Positions 1-12,020 are shown, counted from the first letter of the stretch. The stretch: DNA of 64,000 bases from Mesostigma viride (GCA_009746045.1 RPFO01000175.1:4261794-4325793); one strand, 5' to 3'. Notes: a model not told the origin generated them from the sequence alone. A program made the numbers and translations.

Positions 1-832
1 CATGGTGGAGCGGCTGAACCGTACGGTGCAAGAGACCATGCGCCACTATACCGACGCGGTGGGTAGCAATTGGGAGGAACTCCTGGGCTTGGTGGAATTT
101 TCTCTGAATAATGCCCCCCAGGCCGCTCACGGATTCACTCCCTTTTTCCTCAACTCCGGCCGACATCCCCTCACGCCGCCCGATTTGCTCCTGAGTCCAG
201 AACGTGGTGAGGATCAGATCAAACGGGATACCCTGCAAGGGGTCGAGCGGCTGCTGCAGCAGATGCACCAGGCGCATAACAGCGCAGTCCAGGGTTATCG
301 CGCAGCGGCAGAGCGGTACATGGCCAGGACAGCAGGGAAGCGGGATGCTCGGACGTCGTCCATCGAGGTGGGCGACTGGGTCCTGGTGGAGGGCCCGCAG
401 ATCGGACGTTTCTCTCACAAGGTGGAGAAGGAGCTGAAGACTAAGCTCCGTCCCATGTTCTTGGGCCCCTACAAGGTCCTCGACAAGTTCGACGAGGTCA
501 TGTTCCAGGTGGACATCCCCGTGTCATGGAACCTCACGTCCAACCGGTTCCATCGTGACCAGCTCAAGCTGTATCACCAGAACACCATCCAGGGCCGGGT
601 AAATCCCCCAGCCCCGTTGGAGTTCAATCCGGACACGGGGGAACAAGAGGATGAGGTGGCGGAGATTGTGGGACACCGGGACGTCAAGCGAGGACGCGGG
701 GTCCAACGACAATACCGCGTGCGATGGCGATTTGCACAGCATGAGTCAGAGGACTCCTGGCGCACCGCGACTGAGCTAGCCGGGTGCGCTCGTTTACTAG
801 AAGCATACAAGAAGACGCACCACTTACGATAG
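1..832 (+). CDS. Ty3/gypsy chromovirus integrase C-terminus with chromodomain (partial)
   Basis: This is the 3' end of a chromovirus pol gene that begins left of the window. The frame enters at ERLNRTVQE, where the E fits the third acidic residue of the integrase DDE core, followed by a segment typical of Ty3 integrases (NNAPQAAHGFTPFFLNSGRHP). A basic GDWV...LGPYKVL stretch is the integrase C-terminal (GPY/F-like) module. Residues about 215–270 form a chromodomain (AEIVGHR...YRVRWRF...DSWRTATEL), a module known to steer chromovirus integration to marked chromatin. The stop is at 830–832. Gag, protease and RT are outside the window. Family assignment is firm; whether the whole pol is intact cannot be judged. 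Confidence 0.93.
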   Translation, partial: MVERLNRTVQETMRHYTDAVGSNWEELLGLVEFSLNNAPQAAHGFTPFFLNSGRHPLTPPDLLLSPERGEDQIKRDTLQGVERLLQQMHQAHNSAVQGYRAAAERYMARTAGKRDARTSSIEVGDWVLVEGPQIGRFSHKVEKELKTKLRPMFLGPYKVLDKFDEVMFQVDIPVSWNLTSNRFHRDQLKLYHQNTIQGRVNPPAPLEFNPDTGEQEDEVAEIVGHRDVKRGRGVQRQYRVRWRFAQHESEDSWRTATELAGCARLLEAYKKTHHLR

Positions 833-854
833 AGGACTCCACACAATGCAGGAA

Positions 855-926
855 GTGAGGTTGTGTGAGTCAGGTATCAAGGTGCACGTTGACTGATACC
901 TCTGTTGTCGTGTGTTGCTTTTGCAG
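855..926 (+). other. Predicted 72-nt intron in chromovirus ORF3
   Basis: The donor GTGAGG follows ATGCAGGAA; the acceptor TTGCTTTTGCAG is preceded by a T-rich tract. Joining the two exons keeps the downstream frame. This is inference from splice-site quality and frame only. Confidence 0.5.
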
Positions 927-1494
927 GGGGACGCCGCGGAGGCGCATCCCAGAGACACGACTTCCAATGCCGCGGAGGCAGCGGATACTGACATTCCTGA
1001 TGCAGCAGACGGGGTCCAGAGCGAGGATGATTTAGTCGACCTGGAGATGCCAGATCCGGAGTCCCCCGAGCCGCCCAGTCAGCAGTTTGGGCCGGTACCT
1101 GCTCGTGGTCAGCCTCCGGCATCAGAGGCAAGGACGCAGCCAGCTCGCGGAGAGCCTGCGGTCCGAGGAGATATTTCAGGAGCTGGGGGGTCAGGAGGCG
1201 GGGCCCGCCGACCGGTGGCACCAGACGCGCGCACCTTGCAGTTGGTGAAAGAGATGAACGAGGAGACCTTCAACCCTCGTATGTTTCTGCGTGACTACGG
1301 CAAGGAGGGTGAGACCCTACTCGAGCGGCGGCGGCGGCGTCATAATCGGATGCCGTCCGAACACCCGGCCGATTCCATTTTGTCCCGTGTCGCCCCCGGT
1401 CCGCTGGAGAAATTCCAGCTGCACATTCGGAGGAATGTGGGGTTCAAGGTAGAGACCAGCACCGCGGTGCGCAACGGCGTGGTAACCGGCACGG

Positions 1495-1499
1495 CTTGG
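1495..1499. other. Target-site duplication, left side of copia element 1 (CTTGG)
   Basis: The five bases next to the left LTR (CTTGG) match those after the right LTR (CGTGG at 9961–9965) except for one base. Removing the insert plus one copy joins the chromovirus ORF3 in frame. Confidence 0.75.
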
Positions 1500-1956
1500 A
1501 GTTAGATGAGATGCTTAGGCTGACACACGGATTTCCGGCCTGCGCGCCGCGTATTGCCTACCGCGGCTGAGCGGGACACCTCAGTACTGTACGGCAGGGC
1601 GTACGGTACTGAGGCGTCATGTGGACTGACGTGCAGTTAGTGCCAGACTGTTCCTAGGTGCTAGATCGACCCGCCAGGTCCGGTGTAGCCGGGCCTGACG
1701 GGCCGAGTCTTAGCTGGTTGCTAGTGACGTGGTCGCATGGCATTGCAGTGTACAGTTGTCCACTGGCAGGTGCTGCAGGTAGCACCGCCATAGGCATATA
1801 GGCGTAGCACTGGGGAGTGCCGCAGCACCCGAGTTTGCCCAGACGTTCCATTCTGAGCCCTCAGCTTCCATTGCTCTCTCATTGTATTATTGTAATACAA
1901 TCATCATTCGCTTTCAGCTTCAGCAGTTGTTCGTCGTCCCTAGTCTCCATCCAACT
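1500..1956 (+). repeat. 5' LTR of copia element 1
   Basis: A 457-bp direct repeat begins AGTTAGATGAG and ends CCATCCAACT. The matching copy is at 9503–9960. The internal sequence starts TGGACTGAAAAG at 1957, which could serve as a tRNA primer-binding site because TGG is the complement of a tRNA CCA end. Confidence 0.92.
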
Positions 1957-1997
1957 TGGACTGAAAAGTTCGATATTTTTTTTAGCAAAAAAAAAAT

Positions 1998-4621
1998 ATG
2001 GCTTCCAACAACGGCAACAACAACAAGGGGAAGGCGCCTGCCAGGCGCACCTCACCCCGCCTTTCGCCGGAGGGCACGCCCTCCACCAACGATGCGAGGG
2101 TGACGCCCAACGTCACCTTCCGCACGGTGGTCGCTGACCAACCCAGGCGTCGGGGCCCGCAGGTGGGGCCCGGCGCCCGGGGGATGGCGAGCGGTCGTCC
2201 GTTTGCCACTGGCGGTTCGTCCGCCATGGCACCTGGGGGGCAGGTCCCCCGGGCACGAATTCCCCCGTCGCAGGTGACGGGGGTCGTGAGCGGAGTGATT
2301 CCTCGAGGAGGATGGGGAGGTGCAGCCTGCGAGGCCTCGGCCTTCGCTTGAGCTTTCGTCGCAGACACCTGCGACGTCTGGCAACCTTTCCGTGGGCCGA
2401 CAGATGGCCACCATGGACATTGACCGGTATGGGGAACATGTTCCGCCCCCGGTCGCGTTCGGGCGCCCACCCCATTTTCTCCCCTTGGGGAGGACGACAT
2501 CCCGGCGTTCATTTCGGTGAACGGCCGGATCATACATCAACGTTTTCAGTGCTTCCAGATGAGGAGATACACGCGATAGAGGTTCATCGGGTGCAAACGC
2601 TGATCGAGGGGCGTTTGAGGATGCAGTTTCACTGGTTCAGGTGGCAGTTTGGCTGTACTGTTTCGCCAATCGGCCGAGGCACAACCCCGGCACTGTTGAT
2701 CAGTGGGCGTCCAGGCAGCGCCAGAGAGAGGCGCTGCGCGTGGTCGCCCGACAGGAGATCGCGCTGACTCCGTTGGGGCCGTGGCCCCAAGTCACGCCAG
2801 TTGGCTGGGGCCCGGATAGGCGTGAGGCGGCTGCGATGCCGCCTGCGACGGAGCGCGGGGCGGCAGACGCCCCCAACACGCCCATGGGTGGTGAAGCCAC
2901 CCAGGACCCTCTGGCAGGTCAGAGGGTCCAACCTCAGCCGCAGGCTCCCCCGCCCAGCGTGGGGGGCCAGGTGGCTGAGGAGGCCACCGGGGTCGCAGGG
3001 ACCCCGGCGGCGACACAAGCGCCCGGGGTCGCAGGGACCCCGGCAGCGACGCCGGCGCCTCCGGCGCTGGCGGGGGATGCAGCCCCCATGGAGGGTGTCA
3101 CGGGCACCTCCAGCGGCTCTGGGGGGCAGGCCCCCTCTAGCCGCAACAAGGACAAGTCCCTGGCAGGGCCGGAGGGGCCTCAGGGTCCCACCCAGCTGGG
3201 CAGCAACCAGCACTGCTGGAGGGCGACCTGCAAGGTCGCGACTTCATCACCCTGGGTGATGAGGCCGTGTGGCGTGCCATACAGACAGCCACAGCCTCCT
3301 TCCGTGGGCTGGCCGACAGGAGCCAGCAGATGCACGTCGCGGAGGCGGGCAGCCTGGTGTGTGCAATCATCACGCACATCCTGGGCCTGCCCAACCTCCA
3401 AGCAGGGCACACGCAGGGTGTGCGACGACCTGCTGCCTGCCCTGCAGGCTCTCCTCTCAGGGAGGAGGGTGCAGGGCAGCAGGGGCGTCTGGTGCGTCTG
3501 GAGCTCCTACACAACGCCATCCTGAGGGGCGGGTAGGTGGCTGCCTACCTGGCTGCATCATGATCTTACTAACCCTACTGACGATGAAGTGTCCCTCTCT
3601 CCCACCTTCCATGATTGGGAGGAGGCCCGCAGCAGGAGGCGGGAAGTGACACACACTCACACCCCCACCAGCCCACCCCTATGTTGTCTAACCCTCCTAC
3701 ACAGCCCATGTTTGCCCATCCTGCTCAGCTCACTCAAGTAGCACTTCCCTCTCAGCAGGTCTCTCCTGTGAATGCTGCAGCAGCAACACCATCTTCTCCC
3801 TCTCCCCCTGCATCCCCCTCTAGGTTGCCCACTTACAATGAAAACCGTCCTGTGGATAGGATTAATGTCAGGGGGCTGCCTGAGGGGTATACTAGGGAGC
3901 AGGGGAATCATGCACTTCTCTCTCTGCAGCTGGCTAGGGAGGAACTGAATGTCAAGAATTGGTTTGGATCTCTCATGCAGGGGGATTTTACCATCAGTCC
4001 TCTCTCAGATTCAGAATCTCATTCTTGTCTTCCAGCGTAGGTATCCCAAGTGGCAGGACACGCAGGCTAGGGCAGTTTGGGAGGCTTTCATGAAGGAGCT
4101 AACTGACCTCCTCTCCACCCCCTCATCTGTGGACATATATGGGGCATTCAGGTGGGTAGAGGAATACAGGGTCACATCAGTGGACTATGTGGCTGAGACA
4201 AAGAAATATGAGCTAGCCATCAAAGCACGTCCTGATGTCCAGCAGCTAGATCACAAGTTCTTGCTGCGTTCTTCCTTGAGAAACTCAAACTTGACAAAAA
4301 CACCTACGCTATGCTTGCACAGGAATGGCAAAGTACTGGGAGGACATGAAGGAGGCATTGGATTATATCAAGCTGGCCTTGGCTCCCCTTAGCCAGGGGG
4401 CCATGGGCACCTCTGTAAAGAGGGTCAGGGGGGAAGAGAGGGAGGAGGAGGATAGGGAGAGGGAAGACAGGAGCAAGAGACCTGTCACTATGGCAGAAGT
4501 CAAGTCCCTGCTGGGACAAATGTTTAAGGGCAAGGGCAAGGGCAAGGGCAAGGGCAAGGGCAGGGGCTGGGGCAAGGGCAAGGGTAAGGGGCAGTCTCCC
4601 TCCAAGGGGGGCAGCTCCAGC

Positions 4622-4677
<56 letters not shown>

Positions 4678-4743
4678 AACAACAACAACAACAAGAAGCA
4701 GGACAAGGAGGACAAGTCTTCTCAGCGGTGCACCCGCTGTGGC
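1998..4743 (+). pseudogene. gag region of copia element 1 (frameshifted)
   Basis: Several open segments in different frames together resemble a gag polyprotein. They are a basic N-terminal piece beginning at the ATG at 1998, a Pro/Ala-rich stretch at 2641–3230, a helical piece at about 3220–3536, a second helical region at 3960–4290, and a Lys/Gly repeat (KGKG) at 4530–4600 followed by the AAC array. The zinc knuckle follows at about 4728 (CTRCGMKYHLRPTC, a CX2CX4HX4C box) and runs in frame into integrase. At least three frame changes are needed, so the gene is broken. Assignment rests on position and the zinc knuckle; the individual pieces show little similarity I can name. Confidence 0.65.
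4619..4690 (+). repeat. (AAC)n microsatellite in copia 1 gag
   Basis: About twenty AAC triplets encode poly-Asn in one frame. The frame change between the gag segment and the zinc knuckle occurs near this tract, so slippage here is a likely cause of the break. Confidence 0.95.
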
Positions 4744-7700
4744 ATGAAGTACCACCTGCGGCCCACCTGCCGCAAGAACGTGGACGAGCTGGGGCATTTG
4801 GACGTCCTGTGCCACAAGTGCCACGGGCCGCCCCACGGTGACCCCAAGGACTGCAAGCGGCCTCCTTACGGCAAGAAGTGTGAGTCTCCCTCTCATGCTG
4901 GCTTGAGTGTGCCTGCTTCACCTCTTTCATCTGCATGCCCCACTGTCAGAGCAGTGAGCAGTTCTGGAAAGGTGCTACAGCTGGTTTCAGAAGATTATGT
5001 CTCTAAACCAACCTTCACATCTATGGTTCCCAAGGTGTGCAGAGTGTCCCCAGCAGAGGATGCTCATATCAGTTTTCAGGAGCTTGCTTTGCAGTTGCAT
5101 TTCCTTTATGGGCATGAAGTGAGTGCAGAGGTGGTGGCAGCAGCAATAGGGGGGGCAGCACTCAGACGTGCATGCCAGGTGGTCAGATCCCACTGCCAGC
5201 ATTGTCAGTTCAATGCACCCAAACCCCCTAAGTGGCATGTAGCTACCCCACCTAAGAGCAAGGGCAGGGTGGTAGGAGATGTCTTTCATATCAAAGGACA
5301 ATCTTACTTGGCACTTAAAGATGCATGGTCAAGGTACACAACCATTGAACCATTACCTGGAATGGACAAGACACAGTTGCTCAGGGCTCTCTTGATTGCT
5401 CAGGCCAGGTACTACCCTGTGGAGGCATTGTTACTGGATCAGCAGTTCACGTGTCTTGCCAATGAACCAGGGTGTGAGGCTATTGATCTGGCTGGGCTAG
5501 AAGATCATGAGAGGCAAGGCATTATTGAAAGGGCCATCAGGTCCATTAAAACCCTTGTAGCCAAAGAAGATGGCAATCTGCTGGCTGACAGTGGGTCATA
5601 TGCTGACAGAGCTCTGTGGTCCACCAGGTTGTGCCAAGTCCTCAACAGGAGGCCACTCATGAAAACCCCACAAGGGGTGGTCATTACACCAGATGGATTG
5701 CATGCAGGCATTTATCCACCTGAGGTACTAGCCCTATACAACGCACAGCGAGCACAGACAGCTAGCAGGTTAGCTGTCAAGGATGCAAAGCATCCACGTC
5801 CCACCTTCAGAGAAGGGGATCAGGTCCTATTCTACAAGGAGTCGGGACTAGGCAAGGTGGGTACCTGGCATGGGCCAGCCACCATCCTAAAGTTTAACAC
5901 CACTGGCAGGACAGTGTTAGTTAAACACAATGACACGGGAAAATTCACAGGTGTTCACCTCACAGGATGAAATTGTATTTTCCAACTGTGTCAGACGTGG
6001 CAGAGGAGGAAGAGCTGTTGGCCGACAGCCCTGTACAGTTGCCTGGCATCCCAGCGTTGCCCAGTGAGTGGTTGTTTGGAACACCCACTGGTGAGTGTGA
6101 GAGCCACACCCACTGTGACACCCAGGTCACCCTTGATGATTGCAGGCAGTCACTGCAGGCTTGGCCCCCTGCAGCAGAGGGTCACATTGGCAAAACAGGT
6201 GATCAGCAACCTATCACCTCTCAAGTGTGAACATAGCTCAGCCACTAGCTGCACCTTCCAAACGCAGCCTAGCAGACGCTGTTCGCATTTTACAAGCAGC
6301 TCATAGAGCCAAAGCTCAAACTGCTGCAGGATCAGCTAAGGTGGGGAAGGTTGGGCAGAATGACAATAGCCCATTTATGGTTGCAGTGGACACACAAGCC
6401 CAGGTCAGCATTATCAGTGCCCTGGCTGTGCCCCATTGCCTTTGGAACCTTCACCCTGGCACCATGTGGCTGATTTCTCAGGGCAGTCATCCCTCAAGGT
6501 ATTAGGTCAGGTCATGTTGACTATACTCGGTATCCCCACTCCTTTTCAGGTCTTGGAAGGTTATAAAGGGAATGCTTTGTTGGGGGATCCTTTTCTCTGT
6601 TACCCTGGTGTCCTCATCTCCAGTGATAGACTATCCATCCAGGACATGGGTGGTGTTGATCTGAATCATTTCAAAATTTCTCTTGAAAAACTTCTTAACA
6701 CCAACATTGCTTCTGTAAAATTTGCTACACCCAAGTATGCCCCAGGGCAAGAACCCTGTGTGGCAGACTTGGTTCACAACCAAAAACTTCATCCCAACTC
6801 ATTTGGATTGGGCAAGCATGATGTGGCTAAAATGTCTCCTCTTTCTTATGAACAGATAGAGCAAGACTGTCGCACACACATAGGATTCCTAAAATGGGTG
6901 GAGGCCTTTAACAAGGCCAGGGAAGAATGGGTAGTGCCAGATCCTCTTAGTCCTTCTCATACTCCCCTGTCACACCTATTGACAAAAAGCCTGCAGGGTG
7001 CAAGCACTTGCGCCTGAAGTTTGTGTGTAAACATAAGCCAGCAGCAGATGGGTCAGTCATTTTCATGCTAGACCTTGTGTGACAGAGTTCAAGGGCACCA
7101 CTGATCTGACAGAGGCAGAGTTGTACACGCCAGGCATTCAGCAAACATCCCTAAAAATCTTGCTGTCTGTCTTTGTGGGTCATCTCAATGATGGGGATGA
7201 CTATGTATGTAAGGCTACAGACATTAAAAGGGCTTTCCTGAAAGGCTCACCTGAGATAGCACAACAAGTGTGGCATGGTCAGGTGTATGTAGTCTCCACT
7301 CCCAGAGTTTGGGCAAAACACATCCCTCAGCAGTACCTGAAAGCTAACATAGGTGTTGAAGGGCTGCAATCAGCTCCTCGCATTTTCAGGATGTCAGCTC
7401 AGGCTGTGTTTGAAAAGCTAGGGGCTAGATATGATGACATAGACCCTTGCTTCTTTGTGGTCCCACACCCTCATGGCATTCTCACCTTTGTGTGGCATGG
7501 GGATGATCAGCTGATTGCTGGGCCAAGGCGTGCTGTGGATGATTTTATTCAACAAGTGTCACAGCATTTTGAGATTGGCAAGCAAGTAGAGCTGGGCACC
7601 ACTGCCATAAAATTTTGTGGCACAATGTTACAACTCCAGCAGCATCAAAACCAGTGGGTGTGTGCACTCTACTCTCCCAATGATTACATGCACAGCTGCT

Positions 7701-8382
7701 TGGAGGTTTTGCAAACAAAAATCAAACCTGGAGCCTGTCCTACCATTAGAGGCAAGCTGGGGTGGTTGTGCTCAACGTGTGCACCTCACCTGGCTGTGGT
7801 TAGCAGAGTTGATGATGATGTCTTGATGCAAGTAGGTCACAAAGCCATCACCAAAACTCTCCAGGAGGCCCTCCCCTTATCTTGCACTCCTTGGATCTCC
7901 ACAAAACCATTCACATCCAAGCTATGATGGATAGTTCCATGGAGTCCAGGCAGATTACCAAGTTGCAGGCAAGGGAGTCAGGCTTGTATTTTGTGCAGAA
8001 TGATGATGCACCCTTGTCTCTCATTTCATGGTACAGCCGGTTGCATAGACGCAAGGCTGTCAGCAGCAATGCTGCTGAGTGCAGGGCAGTGGTGTCAGCA
8101 GTGCTTCATGCCAGGTACTTGAATCATGTGCTGGTTTGGTTGCAGATGCAAGCAGGCAGCAATGCTGGGGTGGTGGCACACTTGCTCACTGACAGTCAGT
8201 CAGTCCTCAGTTTCCTTGCTAACCCCTATGCTGTGCACACTGATCTTGACTGGGTGGTCCTGAAACAGGAGTCCACCTACTGGGAGTCCACCCGTCACGT
8301 GGAGGACAAACACAACGCTGCTGATGCACTCACTAAAGTGCCTCAGCAGGCAGCTGACAATACCAGCTGTTGTACCACTTGA
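4723..8382 (+). pseudogene. pol of copia element 1: zinc knuckle–integrase–protease–RT–RNase H (frameshifted)
   Basis: The first ORF (to 5970) carries two Cys/His boxes, a GAG-pre-integrase-like segment and an integrase core (GDVFHIKG, LLLDQQF, QGIIERAIRSIK as candidate D, D, E sites). A retropepsin-like segment follows near 6385–6600 with DTQAQVSII and ALLGDPFL, shifting frame around 6440–6460. RT motifs lie at 7079–7927: DIKRAFLKG, EGLQSAPRIF and the catalytic box WHGDD. RNase H follows at 7882–8382 (MMDSSMESRQ, NAAECRAV, LLTDSQS, DKHNAADALTK). Frame changes occur at about 5970–6230, 6450, 7015 and 7880. The protease lies after integrase, unlike canonical copia. Confidence 0.88.
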
Positions 8383-9502
8383 TGAACCCCTATGGCAAGC
8401 AGGCAACCCTGCCCCATATAGGGGGGACGCCTAGCAGGGTCCTGTTCACCAGGGCCGCCTAGGTCACCCAGTACCCCTTGGGCAGGTCCAAGGGGTAGGC
8501 TGTGGCTTCCAGCAAGGGGGTTGGTTGGAGTCTGTTTTCATACATCTGCGTGCCCTATGCCCAATAAAATCTGTTTTGATTTTTTCAACACCATGGAATT
8601 TCGTTATGCACACCTTCATAGGTGGGCATGGGATGTATCTCACATTTTTCTGTTCCACTAGGGCGTATGCCTTGGTGGATTGGCCTTGAGCTCAGTGGCT
8701 CAGGTGCCTCCCATTCAAGTGGAGGGTCAAAGCTCCCTTGACAGGTGGTTACCCAGGACCCCAGTTCACTGTGGATATCCTGGGCCACCTGGCCTCACTG
8801 TTCAGTGGCAGTCAAGGCATGGGTGCTGGCATGTTGTCTAGTACAACGTGCTCAGCCCAGGTGCAGGATGCAATACTCCTGTCACCTGTCACCAGGACTT
8901 CAGCCACCACTGTGCAGGGCAGGGGTGGCTGGTCCCCACACGTTGTGCAGGTGCAACGTGGCCAGGTCCAGGATGTCATAGTCCTGTCACCTGTCACTAG
9001 GACTTCAGCCCCCTCTGTGCAGGGCAGGGGTGGCTGGTCCTCACATGTTGTGCAGGTACAACATGGACAGTGCAGGGTGCAATAAACCTGTCCGCTGTCA
9101 CTACTCAGGTTGCAGGTAACCTGAGCTCAGTTGACCCAGCCTGGCTGGGTATTTTTTCTCTGAGTGGGCGATGATGATGGAACAACATGGAACCTCTTAA
9201 ACGGTTACCTTGGCATTTTGACAATGGCTCTCTTGGCTGGTGATGCACTCCCTGGATAGGCAGACAGGCATAGCTATCTCCCTTGTGAGCTCGCGAGGAG
9301 GAGGAACTCCCCGGGCATGTTGAGCTACACGGGATGCCATCACAAGTATTGCACGAGTTCTGGGGCCCATCTTTTTCAGTCCAGATGTTGCAGTATGGGT
9401 GTCAGTTGCTCAGCACCTCAGTCAGCTTGGAGTCAGTCTCCTAGCTGGGCAGGGTCAGGCTTGAAGTCGCTAGCCTTCAACCTGAAAGGAAAACATAATG
9501 GG
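8383..9502 (+). other. 3' non-coding region of copia 1 with ~105-bp direct repeats
   Basis: No coding signal lies between the RNase H stop and the 3' LTR. At about 8841–9100 a unit of roughly 105 bp occurs a little over two times; each unit starts with a GT(A/G)CAAC(G/A)TG block and contains GCAGGGCAGGGGTGGCTGG. An AATAAA occurs at 8562–8567. I see nothing else recognisable. Confidence 0.6.
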
Positions 9503-9960
9503 AGTTAGATGAGATGCTTAGGCTGACACACGGATTTCCGGCCTGCGCGCCGCGTATTGCCTACCGCGGCTGAGCGGGACACCTCAGTACTGTACGGCAG
9601 GGCGTACGGTACTGAGGCGTCATGTGGACTGACGTGCAGTTAGTGCCAGACTGTTCCTAGGTGCTAGATCGACCCGCCAGGTCCGGTGTAGCCGGGCCTG
9701 ACGGGCCGAGTCTTAGCTGGTTGCTAGTGACGTGGTCGCATGGCATTGCAGTGTACAGTTGTCCACTGGCAGGTGCTGCAGTGAGCACTGCCATAGGCAT
9801 ATAGGCGTAGCACTGGGGAGTGCCGCAGCACCCGAGTTTGCCCAGACGTTCCATTCTGAGCCCTCAGCTTCCATTGCTCTCTCATTGTATTATTGATAAT
9901 ACAATCATCATTCGCTTTCAGCTTCAGCAGTTGTTCGTCGTTCCTAGTCTCCATCCAACT
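9503..9960 (+). repeat. 3' LTR of copia element 1
   Basis: This 458-bp copy of the repeat at 1500–1956 has only a few differences, e.g. GGTAGCACC versus TGAGCACTG and one extra base pair near ATTGATAATAC. It ends AACT and is followed by the target copy CGTGG. Confidence 0.92.
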
Positions 9961-11795
9961 CGTGGGCTACCCATGAGAGGGAGTGTCCGTGTAACCAGTG
10001 CATCGCCACTGTCGAGGCCAGCCTGGTTTACCCGCGCCTCTTGCTACTCCTAGTCCCAGCGCCAGTGCGGGACCTTCTTCGGAACTGGTTTCCCCGGTAC
10101 CTCCCTTTGGAGGGGGCATTGCGGGGTGAGAAGTGCCTACGGGAGGGGCAGTACTCTCTCCGGATGGCCTTGGATCGCATCGTTGAGATGGATAACGAAG
10201 ACCAAGACAGCGGGAGTGATGGCTATGATTCAGACTACCCTCCCCCGCGTTCTCCCCCGCGCGACCCGCGCCCCCGGAACCCTCGTGACCCGCGTGACCC
10301 TCCTCCCTTGGTGGGCGGACCAGGATACCGTCCCGCCGTGCGTCATGACGCACTTCCGCCTGCGTCCGGTTGGGGACAGCACTCCAGCCGGGAACCCCGG
10401 TCTACCCAGGCGGTGGCAGGAAGGGGTGAGCGGAGCCGGCCAGCTACACGGCGCGAGCCCGAGCGGCCTGTTCCCCGCCGTTCACCTTCGTCGCGGTCGC
10501 GTTCCCAACCTGGCTCCAGGGGCGAGTCGTCACCGCCCCCAGCCAGACATCGGAACGATCAGCAATGGAAGCGGACGTGGGATGCCGCGCGTGATCTCGA
10601 GCGGGAGACGGAGCGGCGGCGGCGACAGGCGACGATGGAAATCCAGGAGCAGACAGCGCGGCCGCCTGGGGGCGAGCCCTCTGGAGAGGCCTCGGGCGGG
10701 CCCCCGGCTGCGGGCCAACTGGAAACAACCTTCATCGTAGAGTTGGAACCCCGCCCCCGGCCTGGCCGAGATGGCTCATCTTGTTCCGGGGAGGCACTCA
10801 ACGACCCTCCCGGAGCCGAGGCGCCGCCACGCGCCGTGCAGGGACTCCGCGAGACAGGCGTGTTGGTGCCAGCAGAGCCCTCGGTGCCCATAGAGACGCT
10901 CGTGGCCGCCATGCAAAATCAGCAAGAGCTTCTTCAACGGTTGCTGGCTCAGCAGGGTCGCCAGACCGACCATTCGGCCGACACGTCAGTGGGCAACGCT
11001 GCGGCATCCGGAGCCCCCGGGTTACCTTCTGAGGAATGGACGTTGGGGGATTTTATGCGGACTCAGCCGGGCAGGGCGGTGAGATATGGTGGTCCGGGGC
11101 CGCGCACCGAGAAACTGTGTGTGCATTTCGAGGGACCGTCGCTCCAAGCCCCCATCGGAATGCATATGCCCGATCCTTTGGTCTTTCAAGCCGGGCCCTG
11201 GTGTGCTGTGGACCGTGGGGCATACTGGGAACAGCTGGAGATGACCTTCTCACCACAGATTCCGGTGCCCCTGCCGCGACCCTCCAGCCCGCACCTCCCC
11301 TTCACTGCGGGGCACATCGTGAAGTATGGCACAGAGGACTGGTGGGACTGGAAGTATTATGCGGACGGGATAGGGCACACGGTGGCGCCTCCCAAGGTGG
11401 CCCCAGTGGATGGGCGTGCTTTCCTGGACAAGACGGCGCCAGACTTCGCGTGGACTCTGAAGACTACCTATGATGAGGACCACGTGCGCACCGAGGTATT
11501 CAAGATGGGGGTGGACTTCGTTAGTGTTCATCGTTGTGGGGTGGTGGACAAGTCGGCTTTGACCCTGATGTTCACTCACCCTCAGTACCTCGCTGGATTC
11601 CTGGCCATGTGGCCCGAGGGCACGTGGGTGGAGCTCTCTCGGGTCGGCCGAAATCAGGTGTCGCCCTATCAGGTGGCCTTCGAGCGGGACCTGCGCTCGT
11701 ATCCCGGTAGTCTGATTCAGCATATGACGCCCCTGGGTCGTCAGGCACTGCAAGCGGCCCGGCAACAACGGCGCGTCCACAGAGCTGGTCGCTGA
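9961..11795 (+). pseudogene. Chromovirus third ORF, 3' part
   Basis: After the target copy at 9961–9965 the frame of the 846–1499 ORF resumes at 9966 and stays open for about 609 codons to the stop at 11793–11795. The protein has a Cys pair near the junction (CPCNQC), an Asp/Pro/Arg-rich low-complexity centre (residues encoded by about 10190–10760), and a more globular, Trp- and aromatic-rich C-terminal third (WWDWKYYADG, CAVDRGAYWEQLEM, MWPEGTWVELSR). I recognise no domain, no signal peptide and no obvious membrane segment, so an envelope role is not supported. Only the copia insertion breaks it; the two halves carry no other frameshift. Confidence 0.65.
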
Positions 11796-12020
11796 GATGG
11801 TTGTGAGAGTTTTATGACGGATAGCGGAATGATCCTGTCATCCTGTTTCATGCTACTACGTCAGGGTTGGTCCTGTGTATCAACCTCTAGAGGAACTGGT
11901 ATTACTAACCCGCGGGTGAACCGGGGTTGGGACATAGTACTCTTATAGTAGCGTAGCATACTTGTTTCTTTTCCCACTCTTGTACGGTAGGGACTACCGA
12001 CCCCCGTGGGGGGGGAGGAG
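11796..12020 (+). other. Chromovirus 3' non-coding region ending in a polypurine tract
   Basis: No ORF is seen. The stretch ends in a G-rich purine run (TGGGGGGGGAGGAG, about 12007–12020) directly before TGTTGCG, the arrangement expected of a polypurine tract priming plus-strand synthesis at the start of a 3' LTR. Confidence 0.6.

Larger units (their letters stand above)
846..1499 (+). pseudogene. Chromovirus third ORF, 5' part (probably spliced)
   Basis: An acidic, proline-rich ORF lies just downstream of the chromodomain stop. It has no good ATG of its own, but a short leader fits: ATGCAGGAA at 846–854, donor GTGAGG at 855, and a pyrimidine-rich TTTTGCAG acceptor ending at 926, giving a 72-nt intron and an in-frame second exon at 927. 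The frame stays open to 1499, where the copia element begins; the AGTTAG of the LTR supplies an artificial stop. Across the insertion the frame continues exactly at 9966, so the original product would be about 803 residues. Function is unrecognised. Its position after integrase is where some gypsy elements carry an extra (env-like or other) ORF. Confidence 0.6.
1500..9960 (+). mobile_element. Ty1/copia-type LTR retrotransposon, copy 1 (decayed pol)
   Basis: Two near-identical direct LTRs (1500–1956 and 9503–9960) enclose gag and pol remains on the + strand. The element sits inside chromovirus ORF3 with a 5-bp target duplication. LTR ends are AGTT...AACT rather than TG...CA. A purine-rich tract (GAAAGGAAAAC, then ATAATGGG) precedes the right LTR. 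Pol order is integrase, protease, RT, RNase H. The coding region is interrupted by several frameshifts, although the LTRs differ at only a handful of positions, so the copy was probably defective when it inserted or is propagated in trans. Confidence 0.92.
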
